A stretch of 64,000 nt of DNA. Source: Vigna angularis (taxonomy: Eukaryota > Streptophyta > Magnoliopsida > Fabales > Fabaceae). The position numbers and the translations under genes are program-made. Under the pieces are notes generated by a model. That model was not told the origin of the DNA and made no database searches. It saw only the letters and a list, made by a program, of their open reading frames with translations. The DNA is taken from positions 37,479,029 through 37,543,028 of the forward strand of contig NC_068972.1 of NCBI RefSeq assembly GCF_016808095.1, read 5' to 3'. This document shows positions 48,145-59,601 of the stretch, one piece after another. Numbering within the stretch: the first letter of the stretch is position 1; each line of letters opens with the position of its first letter.

Positions 48145-48691
48145 TGTTTCGGTAGGGATTTGTAGGACCGAGAGACTAACCTTTTTGACGTGGCTTTGTT
48201 GCTGTCCGACGCTGGAATCGAATGCCCCACTTGCTTGGACTCTGGATGTCGTTCAGTTGGACTCTAGATGTCGTTCGGTTGTGCTCTTGATGGGGGAGGT
48301 ACCTGCAAAAGGCACTCTGACGCTCAAGTTAGGAGCGGTTTTATGAACTGTTTATCACAGTTTAGTATTTAAGTCCTGATCGGACATAAGTAGAACGTAG
48401 AGGAGTCTCAATTGAACGTACCAGGCCTTTGGCCTTGTCATTGTATTTATAAGTGTTTCATAAGCCAAATAAAAATAACCTTACCTAGACATCCAGTTAG
48501 TTACTCATAAACGGTTTTATCAATATCTTTAATCAAATCTTCAATTAGATATTCTTGATTATTCCTTTGATTATTTTATCTTCTGCTGGACCCTTGGTCC
48601 AATAACTTAAACACTGACCCAAAAATCATTCATCCTGGTTGACCACTGTTGTAGTGGTGATAACCTTTCGGTATACACTATATCCGATACA
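48145..48691 (-). mobile_element. LTR, right arm of inverted pair
   Basis: Minus-oriented LTR of 547 bp with TG/CA ends: on the minus strand it starts TGTATCGGATATAG and ends CCCTACCGAAACA. ATTAT follows at 48692-48696, and GTTAT precedes the left arm at 47528-47532, a possible 4-of-5 target duplication around the whole composite. Confidence 0.8.
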
Positions 48692-49086
48692 ATTATCATC
48701 GGAGTAAAAGATGTGGCATTACTTTTATATAACACAGTTGTTTATTTACGTAACATGTTAATTAAGGTAGAGAATGTATGAAATCTTACAAAGCTACATC
48801 TCATAATTGTTCAAATAACAATACAAAAGTAATTTTTGAGAAAAAGTATTGGTAAGATAAGAAGTGGAGTGACCCTGGGGCTATTTCTTCCTGCACCTCC
48901 TTTTTTCTACCCATGAAACCTGATAATCTAATTTTACTCCACGCTAAAATTTATTAGAATTCTGAAATTATTTACTATTGGGCTTTGAAGTCTTAGTCCC
49001 TTAAAACAAATGGGACTTCCCCCTTTCTACACCCCATAATTATTAACTGCACTCCCCTCTTTTCATTTCACAAAACACTTCAATTT

Positions 49087-49142
<56 letters not shown>

Positions 49143-50875
49143 CTTTAAAAAAAAATCAAGCTATTGGTATAATCACATAAACCTAAAGAAGATGATCATG
49201 TTTTTGCCCTTTCTTCTTACAATCTCTTTATTGCTTTAAAGCAGATTTATTCTTTTCATAAAACTTTGGTATCTACAAATTCATTCTTTAAAAGCAAGTC
49301 ATTACAAAAATAAGATGTAGTTCTTAAGTTTAAGACTTAACATGTTCAAAATGCAAGACACTTTATGAGAACAAAATTTTTGAGACGCAAGAAAAAATTA
49401 ACAATAAACCGTGATCATTATAAGGTTGAAAAAGACATACACTCAAATTTAAGAATTATGAGACTCAAATAGCTTCAAATCATAGGTACGATCATAGTTA
49501 ACACAAAACACATGTAAAAAGTTGAATTGAAACTCATTCAAAGGATGATTCTAATACAATAGACTAACTATAAGATTGTATACCCGAAAAAATAGAGGAG
49601 TTTCAGAAGAACAAAAATTACAATACACAAGTTCAATGGTTCAATGTAAAACGTCTATTAAAGGAAGCTTTTACATGTCAAATAAACTAAACGTCCATGT
49701 TTTATATAAACTCATGTTAAAAAGCTATAACTTTAACAAGTGCATTTGATAGACCAATTTTAGAAAGAATTCATTTTTGTTAATATTTCACTTAGCCATG
49801 TTCAACTTTCATTAGTGTTATACGAAGATTGGTGAAAAAAAAAGTGAGATAATTGTTTATAATAATAATAATAATAGATTAGATATCCATATTTATTTTT
49901 CAATTTTAGCAAACTTATTTTAGCAACATTAAACAACTCTTTTTAACCTTAAAAAACTCCAAACCGTTTATTATAATTAAAGTTTATCATTTCCTTCCTA
50001 TACTATTCAACTAACCCACTATTTCAAATAGTCCATGAATTCAACTAATCCATTAATTCTGTCAACAACATATTTACTCCATAACTCTGTCAATTCAATT
50101 GCTAATTTAATTTTTAAAATATTTATAAAAACACCGAAGTCGTAAATGACTTGAATTTTATTTTTAAAAAATGGTGTATTTAAATGACTTCTTCCATTTA
50201 AAAAATATTTCCTAAACATAATTTTTCTTGTCACTAAGTTTAAAACGAGACTCACTATTGTTCCCTAATAAGGATAAGAAAAACATAGATATCAAAGTAA
50301 TGCTCACTCGTTCCTTTTTATATATATGTGATGTAAAATTTTGATATAAATTTTAAAAAATAATTATTCAAAAAATCGAGTATATGACTTTATATTATAC
50401 CCATTATTTCTCCTATTACATTAACTAAAATGTTGCTATTAATGGGATATTAAATTAAGTGAAAATATTATTACATAATTTATGTCTCAAATTAATCTAA
50501 TAAATAAAATATTAATTAAAAATAACATTTGAACGCATTTAAATATAAAGTAAAATTTATTAGTTTCTTTATAAAGTGCTTCTTCAATTTAATTTCACAC
50601 CTAAAAAATAATAAATGTGGCAAGAATGTTCTAAATAAAACCTAGCACGTGCCATAACAAAGGCAGGCTTCACCTTTCACCATCCAATCTAACGTGGCAT
50701 TTCATAGCCATGCAAACAACACCCTTACTCCACGTGTCTCCTCCACCACCTCGTTTTCCAAACAATTTAAACACGATGCCAGAAACCTCAAAACGACACA
50801 AATCATTATCATCTTCATCTCACTGTAACTCCGAAGCAAACCTTAAGGGAAACAAAGTTTTGCTACAGTACGAGA
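48692..50875. other. intergenic, F-box gene upstream region
   Basis: No gene seen. (TA)n at 49090-49133. 50640-50700 has ACACGTG-like CACGTGCC and AACGTGGCA words (50646, 50691) plus CACGTGTC at 50732, G-box-type cores close to the F-box gene and possibly part of its promoter or leader. Confidence 0.4.
49090..49133. repeat. (TA)n microsatellite
   Basis: About 44 bp of TA repeat followed by TATGTATG. Confidence 0.9.
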
Positions 50876-50925
50876 ATGTCACCACCACCATGGGAAGCTC
50901 TCATTCTCGTAGCCACCTACCTTGA
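50710..50925 (+). promoter_or_regulatory. upstream open frame overlapping the F-box start
   Basis: ATG at 50710 opens a 71-codon frame that ends at 50925, 50 bases past the F-box ATG and in another frame. Its later part (MPETSKRHKSLSSSSHCNSE) is low in complexity. If transcription starts upstream of 50710, this uORF would reduce initiation at 50876; if not, it is meaningless. Confidence 0.35.
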
Positions 50926-51613
50926 CCCCAAAACCCTAACCATAGCTTCTTGCGTGTCAAAGTCATGGTTCTCTTCCATGTCATCCGATCACGTTTGGAA
51001 GCCTCTCTTGACTACCCAATTTCCCTCTCTGGCCATCCTTTCCTCTGCCGTCGCCTACCGCCGCCTTTTCGTGATGGGCCACGCGGCTGCCGCTCGCCGC
51101 AGCCAGAGGCCCCCGAAGCCGAGTCTCTCGCTCGAGGACCTTGTCTTTTCCGTCTCCGTCTCCACCCGCGATGGTGTTGTGGCTTCCGGCGTGAGAGCGG
51201 GTGAGACATTGCGCATGGAGACGGCGGGGGTGTTTCGCTTTGGAGTGGGGTGTGACGGCGGCGTGGTTTTGAAGGAGGGGGAGGAGGAGGTGAGGGTGAC
51301 GTGGAACGTGGTGCTGAAAGGGTGGGGAGGGGTTTTCACGGCGGTGGAGCGCGAGGGGAAGGTGAGGCTGGTGGGTGGTGGAGAGGGGTGGTTCTGGGAG
51401 GAGCTTCCGGCGCCGGGGTGCTGCTCCGTCGCGGTGGCGAGTGCGTTGGTGGGGGATTTGAAAGTGGGGATGTGTGAAGAGAAGGGTGGGAATGGAGTGA
51501 GGGTGGAAGAAGTTGGTGTGGGGATTTTGAGGGTTGTCGATTGGAGGTACGTTAGCGTTGAAGATGGACTTAGGTATTTCCAACATTTTCTTCTCACTAA
51601 TCATGTAACATAA
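50876..51613 (+). CDS. F-box protein (245 aa)
   Basis: Single exon of 245 aa from ATG at 50876. The F-box is N-terminal: PPPWEALILVATYLDPKTL (residues 3-21), followed by TIASCVSKSWFSSMSSDHVW and KPLL. F-box proteins dock substrates onto SKP1-CUL1 (SCF) ubiquitin ligases (family knowledge). The remainder (about 85-235) is a plant-specific region with glycine- and valine-rich beta-type segments and VTWNVVLKGWGGVFTA; no Kelch or LRR repeats are visible. The layout resembles the Arabidopsis At5g04010-type F-box protein, from memory. The frame is open upstream to 50771 but has no earlier ATG. The coding region is much more GC-rich than its surroundings, which produces long antisense shadow frames. 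A different-frame frame starting at 50710 overlaps the start (listed separately). Confidence 0.85.
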   Translation: MSPPPWEALILVATYLDPKTLTIASCVSKSWFSSMSSDHVWKPLLTTQFPSLAILSSAVAYRRLFVMGHAAAARRSQRPPKPSLSLEDLVFSVSVSTRDGVVASGVRAGETLRMETAGVFRFGVGCDGGVVLKEGEEEVRVTWNVVLKGWGGVFTAVEREGKVRLVGGGEGWFWEELPAPGCCSVAVASALVGDLKVGMCEEKGGNGVRVEEVGVGILRVVDWRYVSVEDGLRYFQHFLLTNHVT

Positions 51614-52417
51614 ATTTCTCAACAATGTATAAATTTTCTTAACCTCTGAAAACACTTGCACTTTTAATTCTCTGAAAAATTTTAAGATTAGGATATCTTA
51701 ATGCATAAATTTTATATTAATTTATAAAGTTTATATTTTTAAACTAAATTGTAAGAAATTTAATTTTTATATTAAATTGTAAAAAGTTCGAGATTATTTA
51801 TGGGGTATGTCTAAAAAGTTTACGGGAGTTTGTGACTAACCATGTATGTTTTGCTTGCAATTTATTTAAATGTAAAATAAATTACTAAACCAAAAACTTT
51901 GCATTCATTAATAAACAATTTATTAATAGCATTGCTAGATGGTTTCGGTTAAAAAGTATACTATTTTTTAATTAGTTTCAATTTTTATTTTTTAATATAA
52001 ATGTATTAATATATTTTTTATAAATCAAATAAATATATAAATTGCCTTACTTTTAAAATGAATACAGAAATATAACAAATATGTATAAGATAAAATAAAA
52101 AGATATAGAGATTGTTTTAAAAAACACAAGTTAGCCTGTTAAAAAGGTTACTTCGAGTAGCTCTCAAAAAGACTAAAAGTTATTAAAAAAGAAATTATCA
52201 AAAAATGTAAATTACTCTGAGCAACAATATTTTGCTAATAAAAAAATAGAAATTAGGTGAGATAATTACGAAGCTCGTGTTTTCCGAAAAAATACTTGAT
52301 TAAAGGGATTGCACAAATCCTCCATCGGAAGACGAAAAAAAAAATCAGAAATCGTATTTTCAAGAACCTTAAATATTGATTTTTGCATACAAAGAGATAT
52401 TGATATTGAGAAAATGT
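51614..52417. other. intergenic, no gene recognised
   Basis: 3' flank of the F-box gene and AT-rich DNA up to the next LTR. Nothing readable. Confidence 0.4.
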
Positions 52418-52562
52418 TGTAAGATTCCAAAAAATTAATACTACAAGAAATTAGAATCCAGTGATTTATCTATAAAAGTTTTATAGATGTATAAAATATA
52501 TAGAATATATAGAAGAGTCATCTTATATGAATATATAGAAGAGTCATCTTATATCATCTTAT

Positions 52563-54070
52563 ATGAATATATAGAAGAGTCGTCTTATATGAATATATAG
52601 AAGAGTCGTCTTATATGAATATATAGAAGAGTCGTCTTATATGAATATATAGAAGAGTCGTCTTATATGAATATATAGAAGAGTCGTCTTATATGAATAT
52701 ATAGAAGAGTCGTCTTATATGAATATATAGAAGAGTCGTCTTATATGAATATATAGAAGAGTCGTCTTATATGAATATATAGAAGAGTCGTCTTATATGA
52801 ATATATAGAAGAGTCGTCTTATATGAATATATAGAAGAGTCGTCTTATATGAATATATAGAAGAGTCGTCTTATATGAATATATAGAAGAGTCGTCTTAT
52901 ATGAATATATAGAAGAGTCGTCTTATATGAATATATAGAAGAGTCGTCTTATATGAATATATAGAAGAGTCGTCTTATATGAATATATAGAAGAGTCGTC
53001 TTATATGAATATATAGAAGAGTCGTCTTATATGAATATATAGAAGAGTCGTCTTATATGAATATATAGAAGAGTCGTCTTATATGAATATATAGAAGAGT
53101 CGTCTTATATGAATATATAGAAGAGTCGTCTTATATGAATATATAGAAGAGTCGTCTTATATGAATATATAGAAGAGTCGTCTTATATGAATATATAGAA
53201 GAGTCGTCTTATATGAATATATAGAAGAGTCGTCTTATATGAATATATAGAAGAGTCGTCTTATATGAATATATAGAAGAGTCGTCTTATATGAATATAT
53301 AGAAGAGTCGTCTTATATGAATATATAGAAGAGTCGTCTTATATGAATATATAGAAGAGTCGTCTTATATGAATATATAGAAGAGTCGTCTTATATGAAT
53401 ATATAGAAGAGTCGTCTTATATGAATATATAGAAGAGTCGTCTTATATGAATATATAGAAGAGTCGTCTTATATGAATATATAGAAGAGTCGTCTTATAT
53501 GAATATATAGAAGAGTCGTCTTATATGAATATATAGAAGAGTCGTCTTATATGAATATATAGAAGAGTCGTCTTATATGAATATATAGAAGAGTCGTCTT
53601 ATATGAATATATAGAAGAGTCGTCTTATATGAATATATAGAAGAGTCGTCTTATATGAATATATAGAAGAGTCGTCTTATATGAATATATAGAAGAGTCG
53701 TCTTATATGAATATATAGAAGAGTCGTCTTATATGAATATATAGAAGAGTCGTCTTATATGAATATATAGAAGAGTCGTCTTATATGAATATATAGAAGA
53801 GTCGTCTTATATGAATATATAGAAGAGTCGTCTTATATGAATATATAGAAGAGTCGTCTTATATGAATATATAGAAGAGTCGTCTTATATGAATATATAG
53901 AAGAGTCGTCTTATATGAATATATAGAAGAGTCGTCTTATATGAATATATAGAAGAGTCGTCTTATATGAATATATAGAAGAGTCGTCTTATATGAATAT
54001 ATAGAAGAGTCGTCTTATATGAATATATAGAAGAGTCGTCTTATATGAATATATAGAAGAGTCGTCTTAT
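52563..54070. repeat. satellite block 1: 26-bp units x 58
   Basis: The unit is ATGAATATATAGAAGAGTCG then TCTTAT. The span equals exactly 58 x 26 bases and the copies read as identical, which means very recent amplification or active homogenisation. Confidence 0.95.
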
Positions 54071-55992
54071 ATGAATATATAGAAGAGAAGAGTCGCCTTC
54101 TATGAATATATAGAAGAGAAGAGTCGCCTTCTATGAATATATAGAAGAGAAGAGTCGCCTTCTATGAATATATAGAAGAGAAGAGTCGCCTTCTATGAAT
54201 ATATAGAAGAGAAGAGTCGCCTTCTATGAATATATAGAAGAGAAGAGTCGCCTTCTATGAATATATAGAAGAGAAGAGTCGCCTTCTATGAATATATAGA
54301 AGAGAAGAGTCGCCTTCTATGAATATATAGAAGAGAAGAGTCGCCTTCTATGAATATATAGAAGAGAAGAGTCGCCTTCTATGAATATATAGAAGAGAAG
54401 AGTCGTCTTCTATGAATATATAGAAGAGAAGAGTCGTCTTCTATGAATATATAGAAGAGAAGAGTCGTCTTCTATGAATATATAGAAGAGAAGAGTCGTC
54501 TTCTATGAATATATAGAAGAGAAGAGTCGTCTTCTATGAATATATAGAAGAGAAGAGTCGTCTTCTATGAATATATAGAAGAGAAGAGTCGTCTTCTATG
54601 AATATATAGAAGAGAAGAGTCGTCTTCTATGAATATATAGAAGAGAAGAGTCGTCTTCTATGAATATATAGAAGAGAAGAGTCGTCTTCTATGAATATAT
54701 AGAAGAGAAGAGTCGTCTTCTATGAATATATAGAAGAGAAGAGTCGTCTTCTATGAATATATAGAAGAGAAGAGTCGTCTTCTATGAATATATAGAAGAG
54801 AAGAGTCGTCTTCTATGAATATATAGAAGAGAAGAGTCGTCTTCTATGAATATATAGAAGAGAAGAGTCATCTTCTATGAATATATAGAAGAGAAGAGTC
54901 GTCTTCTATGAATATATAGAAGAGAAGAGTCGTCTTCTATGAATATATAGAAGAGAAGAGTCGTCTTCTATGAATATATAGAAGAGAAGAGTCGTCTTCT
55001 ATGAATATATAGAAGAGAAGAGTCGTCTTCTATGAATATATAGAAGAGAAGAGTCGTCTTCTATGAATATATAGAAGAGAAGAGTCGTCTTCTATGAATA
55101 TATAGAAGAGAAGAGTCGTCTTCTATGAATATATAGAAGAGAAGAGTCGTCTTCTATGAATATATAGAAGAGAAGAGTCGTCTTCTATGAATATATAGAA
55201 GAGAAGAGTCGTCTTCTATGAATATATAGAACAGAAGAGTCGTCTTCTATGAATATATAGAAGAGAAGAGTCGTCTTCTATGAATATATAGAAGAGAAGA
55301 GTCGTCTTCTATGAATATATAGAAGAGAAGAGTCGTCTTCTATGAATATATAGAAGAGAAGAGTCGTCTTCTATGAATATATAGAAGAGAAGAGTCGTCT
55401 TCTATGAATATATAGAAGAGAAGAGTCGTCTTCTATGAATATATAGAAGAGAAGAGTCGTCTTCTATGAATATATAGAAGAGAAGAGTCGTCTTCTATGA
55501 ATATATAGAAGAGAAGAGTCGTCTTCTATGAATATATAGAAGAGAAGAGTCGCCTTCTATGAATATATAGAAGAGAAGAGTCGCCTTCTATGAATATATA
55601 GAAGAGAAGAGTCGCCTTCTATGAATATATAGAAGAGAAGAGTCGCCTTCTATGAATATATAGAAGAGAAGAGTCGCCTTCTATGAATATATAGAAGAGA
55701 AGAGTCGCCTTCTATGAATATATAGAAGAGAAGAGTCGCCTTCTATGAATATATAGAAGAGAAGAGTCGCCTTCTATGAATATATAGAAGAGAAGAGTCG
55801 CCTTCTATGAATATATAGAAGAGAAGAGTCGCCTTCTATGAATATATAGAAGAGAAGAGTCGCCTTCTATGAATATATAGAAGAGAAGAGTCGCCTTCTA
55901 TGAATATATAGAAGAGAAGAGTCGCCTTCTATGAATATATAGAAGAGAAGAGTCGCCTTCTATGAATATATAGAAGAGAAGAGTCGCCTTCT
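54071..55992. repeat. satellite block 2: 31-bp units x 62
   Basis: The unit is ATGAATATATAGAAGAGAAG then AGTCGYCTTCT; it differs from block 1 by a 5-bp GAAGA duplication. The span equals exactly 62 x 31 bases. By the Y position it runs as 10 units with CGCC (54071-54380), 37 with CGTC (54381-55527) and 15 with CGCC (55528-55992). Single variants inside are CATC near 54868 and AGAACAGAAG near 55229. Confidence 0.95.
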
Positions 55993-56039
55993 ATGAATAT
56001 ATAGAATAGAAGAGTCATAGAAGAGTCATCTTCTGTGAC

Positions 56040-56218
56040 GAATATGTATAGAAGAGTCATCTTCTGTGACGAATATGTATAGAAGAGTCATCTTCTGTGA
56101 CGAATATGTATAGAAGAGTCATCTTCTGTGACGAATATGTATAGAAGAGTCATCTTCTGTGACGAATATATAGAAAAGTCATCTTCTGTGACGAATATAT
56201 AGAAGAGTCATCCTCTGT
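56040..56218. repeat. satellite block 3: transitional 31/29/26-bp units
   Basis: Four 31-bp units start at 56040, 56071, 56102 and 56133 (GAATATGTATAGAAGAGTCA then TCTTCTGTGAC), then one 29-bp unit (56164) and one 26-bp unit (56193). They step from the block 2 form to the block 4 form. Confidence 0.9.
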
Positions 56219-56660
56219 GAACATGTAGAAGAGTCATCCTCTGTGAACATGTAGAAGAGTCATCCTCTGTGAACATGTAGAAGAGTCATCCTCTTTGAAC
56301 ATGTAGAAGAGTCATCCTCTTTGAACATGTAGAAGAGTCATCCTCTTTGAACATGTAGAAGAGTCATCCTCTGTGAACATGTAGAAGAGTCATCCTCTGT
56401 GAACATGTAGAAGAGTCATCCTCTGTGAACATGTAGAAGAGTCATCCTCTGTGAACATGTAGAAGAGTCATCCTCTGTGAACATGTAGAAGAGTCATCCT
56501 CTGTGAACATGTAGAAGAGTCATCCTCTGTGAACATGTAGAAGAGTCATCGTCTGTGAACATGTAGAAGAGTCATCGTCTGTGAACATGTAGAAGAGTCA
56601 TCGTCTGTGAACATGTAGAAGAGTCATCGTCTGTGAACATGTAGAAGAGTCATCGTCTGT
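56219..56660. repeat. satellite block 4: 26-bp units x 17
   Basis: The unit is GAACATGTAGAAGAGTCATC then CTCTGT. Variants run in order: 2 CTCTGT, 3 CTCTTT, 7 CTCTGT, 5 GTCTGT. Runs of identical neighbours show local duplication of small groups. Confidence 0.95.
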
Positions 56661-57544
56661 GAACATGTAGAAGAGTCATCAGATATGAACATGTAGAAGA
56701 GTCATCAGATATGAATATATAGAAGAATATATAGAAGAGTCATCAGATATGAATATATAGAAGAGTCATCCAACTATAATATAAAGTAATAACTTTACAG
56801 TTATCTAAAATAATTATAGAATTTAAAATTTTATATACAAGAAACTAACGAAAACTATATACAAAACTACTCTAAACTTAACTACTCAGTAGTATCTCCT
56901 CCGTCCAATGTCTCTTCCAAAAACACCTCATCTTCCTCTCCTCACACCTAGAGATGACACATACAAAACACAAACAACAAACAACATGCTAGTTTAAATA
57001 AAAGATCAATCAACATATTTATCAAGCACATAACGTACAATCATACCATTCAATTAAACTCTAACACATTTTATACATGACACAACACTGACTTTGACTG
57101 TCCGGACTTAAAATGATTGTCGAGCTGTGGCGGGTCGTGCACTCGTGGTAGCTTATACTGCGTTGCAAAGTCATTGTCAATGAGTTTCACCCTACCACAC
57201 TCATTAGGTGAGTATGTTCCGAGCCTTGGAGCATACTGAAAGCCTCCAAGACTAAGACCTCCTACTACTCCTCACGACATGGATCAATCCTCTCTACAAG
57301 AAAATGAAAGACCATTGGAGTTTCAGGATAACCCCCAAGACTGAACTCCTGCATTCATTCTAACATACTTGAACCTCACCAAGATGATTCACTTTGAAAC
57401 TTACTTTTACCACTTTAAAACCATACTTTGAATCTTAACTCATAACTTTATTGCTCATACAATTCATACATAATCATACTTCACTCCCAACAAATCCAAT
57501 TTATATATCAAACCAATAAAAAACAAGAAGAGATAGGGTACTCA

Positions 57545-57935
57545 AAGACAAGAACCAGTCGCTCAGCACATACCCTCGCTAAGCGTCCATAGAATGTTCT
57601 CGCACAGCAACCCAGCTCGCTGTGCGAATCTACAGACAATGCCTCCAAACTTCAACCCACTTGCTCAGCGACCTAGCTAGCTGAGCGAATGAAACTCCCA
57701 ATAGTACCAGACCCCAATTTCTCGCTCAGCGACCCAATTCGTTGTGCGAAAGTCCAGACAATGGTTCAGACCTCCACTTAACTTGCGGGGCGCACCCATT
57801 CGCTATCCGAATAAAACTGACAGTGTTGCCAAACCTTAACCATTCGCTCAGCGCACCTTCTCACTGTGCGAATCATCAAACAAAGAGTTAACCTCTAAAA
57901 CCACTCGTTGAGTGACTCCACTCGCTTAGCGAGTC
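57545..57935. repeat. degenerate ~75-bp repeats with CGCTCAGCGA words in LTR
   Basis: About six diverged units each pair a CTCAGCGA/GCGAAC-like word with TCGCTGTGCGAA (for example GCTCGCTGTGCGAA near 57611 and TTCGTTGTGCGAA near 57739). Related words occur in the LTR at 17.1-19.1 kb. Confidence 0.7.
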
Positions 57936-59231
57936 TGCATAATCTACAGCACCAAACCTGCAGAATTACGCAACCTATACCAAGTTTACCAATTTTAACT
58001 ATTTTTGCCAACTTCTAACCCTCCTAGATTGTGTTATATACTTAAATATACTTAACTAAGGTTGTTTAGACACTTCTAACCAAATTCTAAACAAAGACAC
58101 TCAAAATCTCTAAAAAATTCTCAAAAACTCAACTTAGAGACCCAAATTGAATTCTACCATTTGTGGCACAATTCCAAGCAACTTAGGGACTCTAACAAGT
58201 CCCAAATGACATACCAAGACTGTCCAAACTGACCATTTGCACACAGAACTCCAAACTCACGTTTTCACAACCTCACTTTCTCAAAATTGAGTTCTAACAT
58301 AAGTAGAACTCTACCTCATTACCGCTACCACCTTACTAACTCAATTCTTTAACATCACTAAGTATTAAACAGGTCCAAACTAGTTCAAAACAACCCCAAC
58401 CTCAACCAATCAGTTCAACCACCTCTTTTTCCCATTTCACTACCTTAAACCTCCACTTTAGACTTGACAACCACTAACAAGTATTTCTATTCCACTATAG
58501 CAGTCCAATTTCCGTATAATTCAACTCAACCACATCAACTAAAACATTATGAACACATATATAACAGATTCCACACATGATCAACATTCATCAACATACA
58601 AAACATGCATTGCATCCAATTACTACTTACAAGATTACATTTTCTTCAATTTAAACAGCTTAAACATAATCACTATCAAATTCATGCAACATATTAAAAT
58701 TTTAAAAGAGCTAACTAGCTTTCCTTACCTCTAGAAACCTTGCCCCATTCTAAAAATACCCCGACCGTGACTTGCACCGCAAGGAATCTCTAAAAACACC
58801 TACAAATCACCGAATGGTGATAGAAAAGGACCTTTAGAACCTAATTTAAGTTAGAAATTGAAGGAAAGGAACTCTTGATTCATGCAAACAAAATCATTTC
58901 GCAGGATCAAAAACCCTATACGTTAGAGAAAAGGGTTAATCGCTTACCCGCTCGATTTGCCCAATTGATCGGTCAGATTTGTAGCCCTTGACGCAGTGAT
59001 TGTCTAGGTACCTCCTGATCATCAAACAGAGAATCCAAGCGCGAGAATTTGTAGAGAGAAGTAAGAGAGAACGAAGATGAAAGAGTTTAGAGATATAAAC
59101 AATGTTTTAGATAATGAGACGAGTTTTATAAAATTCTATTTATATTATAAGATTATTTTAAAATAAAATACTCAATCTCATTATTTTAATACACGTATCT
59201 ACTCTAATACTATATTTTCTATGTTCTTACA

Positions 59232-59601
59232 AGTTCCGTAAGGGGAAGAAAAAAAAAAGAAAAAAAAGTAATGGACCTTAATTAAAGAGATTCAAGTTAT
59301 ATATATTATTCATTATTAAGTCTATATTTTCATTACTTATTTTAGTTGAATAATAAAACTAATGAGTATATATTAGAATGCTTAAATTCATAAAATTTTG
59401 GAGTAAAATAGTTTGTTTTTTGAAACAGCATTTGTTTGTATTCTTAATACCTTTTCTTTTTTATCTTTTTGTTTATAAATTATTGATTTAGTTATAATTG
59501 GTATCTAGATAATATTTAATATTAGTTAAAAGTGATTGTACTTCAAAAGTGATTAATATTCAAATAATACTTTCTATTTAATAAATTTTGATTAAGTTGA
59601 T
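59232..59601. other. spacer between two LTRs
   Basis: 370 bp of AT-rich DNA beginning with a purine run (GGGGAAGAAAAAAAAAAGAA). No gene and no clear retrotransposon signal. Confidence 0.4.

Larger units (their letters stand above)
52504..56773. repeat. 26/31-bp satellite array, ~4.27 kb
   Basis: A continuous head-to-tail array built on the core TATAGAAGAGTC followed by a TCTT/CTCT variant. It divides into sharply bounded blocks of different unit length, described separately. The start (52504-52562) and end (56661-56773) hold a few irregular units, the last one running into CAACTATAATATAAAG. Confidence 0.97.
52418..59231 (-). mobile_element. gypsy-type LTR, minus orientation, swollen by internal satellite
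   Basis: The left edge TGTAAGATTCCAAAAAATTA (52418) matches the LTR starts at 40276 and 59602; the right edge is TATGTTCTTACA (59231). After the satellite, 56850-59230 follows the same order of landmarks as the LTR at 59602: CTGTCCGGACT (about 57098), CGTGCACTCGTGG (about 57146), ACTAAGACCTCCTACTACTC (about 57259), TTCCTTACCTCTAGAAACC (about 58721) and GAGAATTTGTAGAGAGAAG (about 59044). Without the 4.27-kb satellite it would be about 2.54 kb, close to the 2.63 kb of the 59602 LTR without its insertion. No primer-binding site or polypurine tract is next to it, so it is probably a solo LTR. Confidence 0.65.

Noticed and set aside
47891..48346. Frames across the inverted LTR pair
   Set aside because: They span the LTR arms and junction symmetrically and have no domain; LTRs are non-coding.
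50981..51661. Antisense frames of 226 and 180 residues opposite the F-box gene
   Set aside because: Pro/His-rich shadows caused by high GC of the coding strand; the sense frame has a clear F-box.
52504..56773. CRISPR-like appearance of the regular array
   Set aside because: The units are contiguous with no unique spacers and lie in a plant LTR; it is a satellite.
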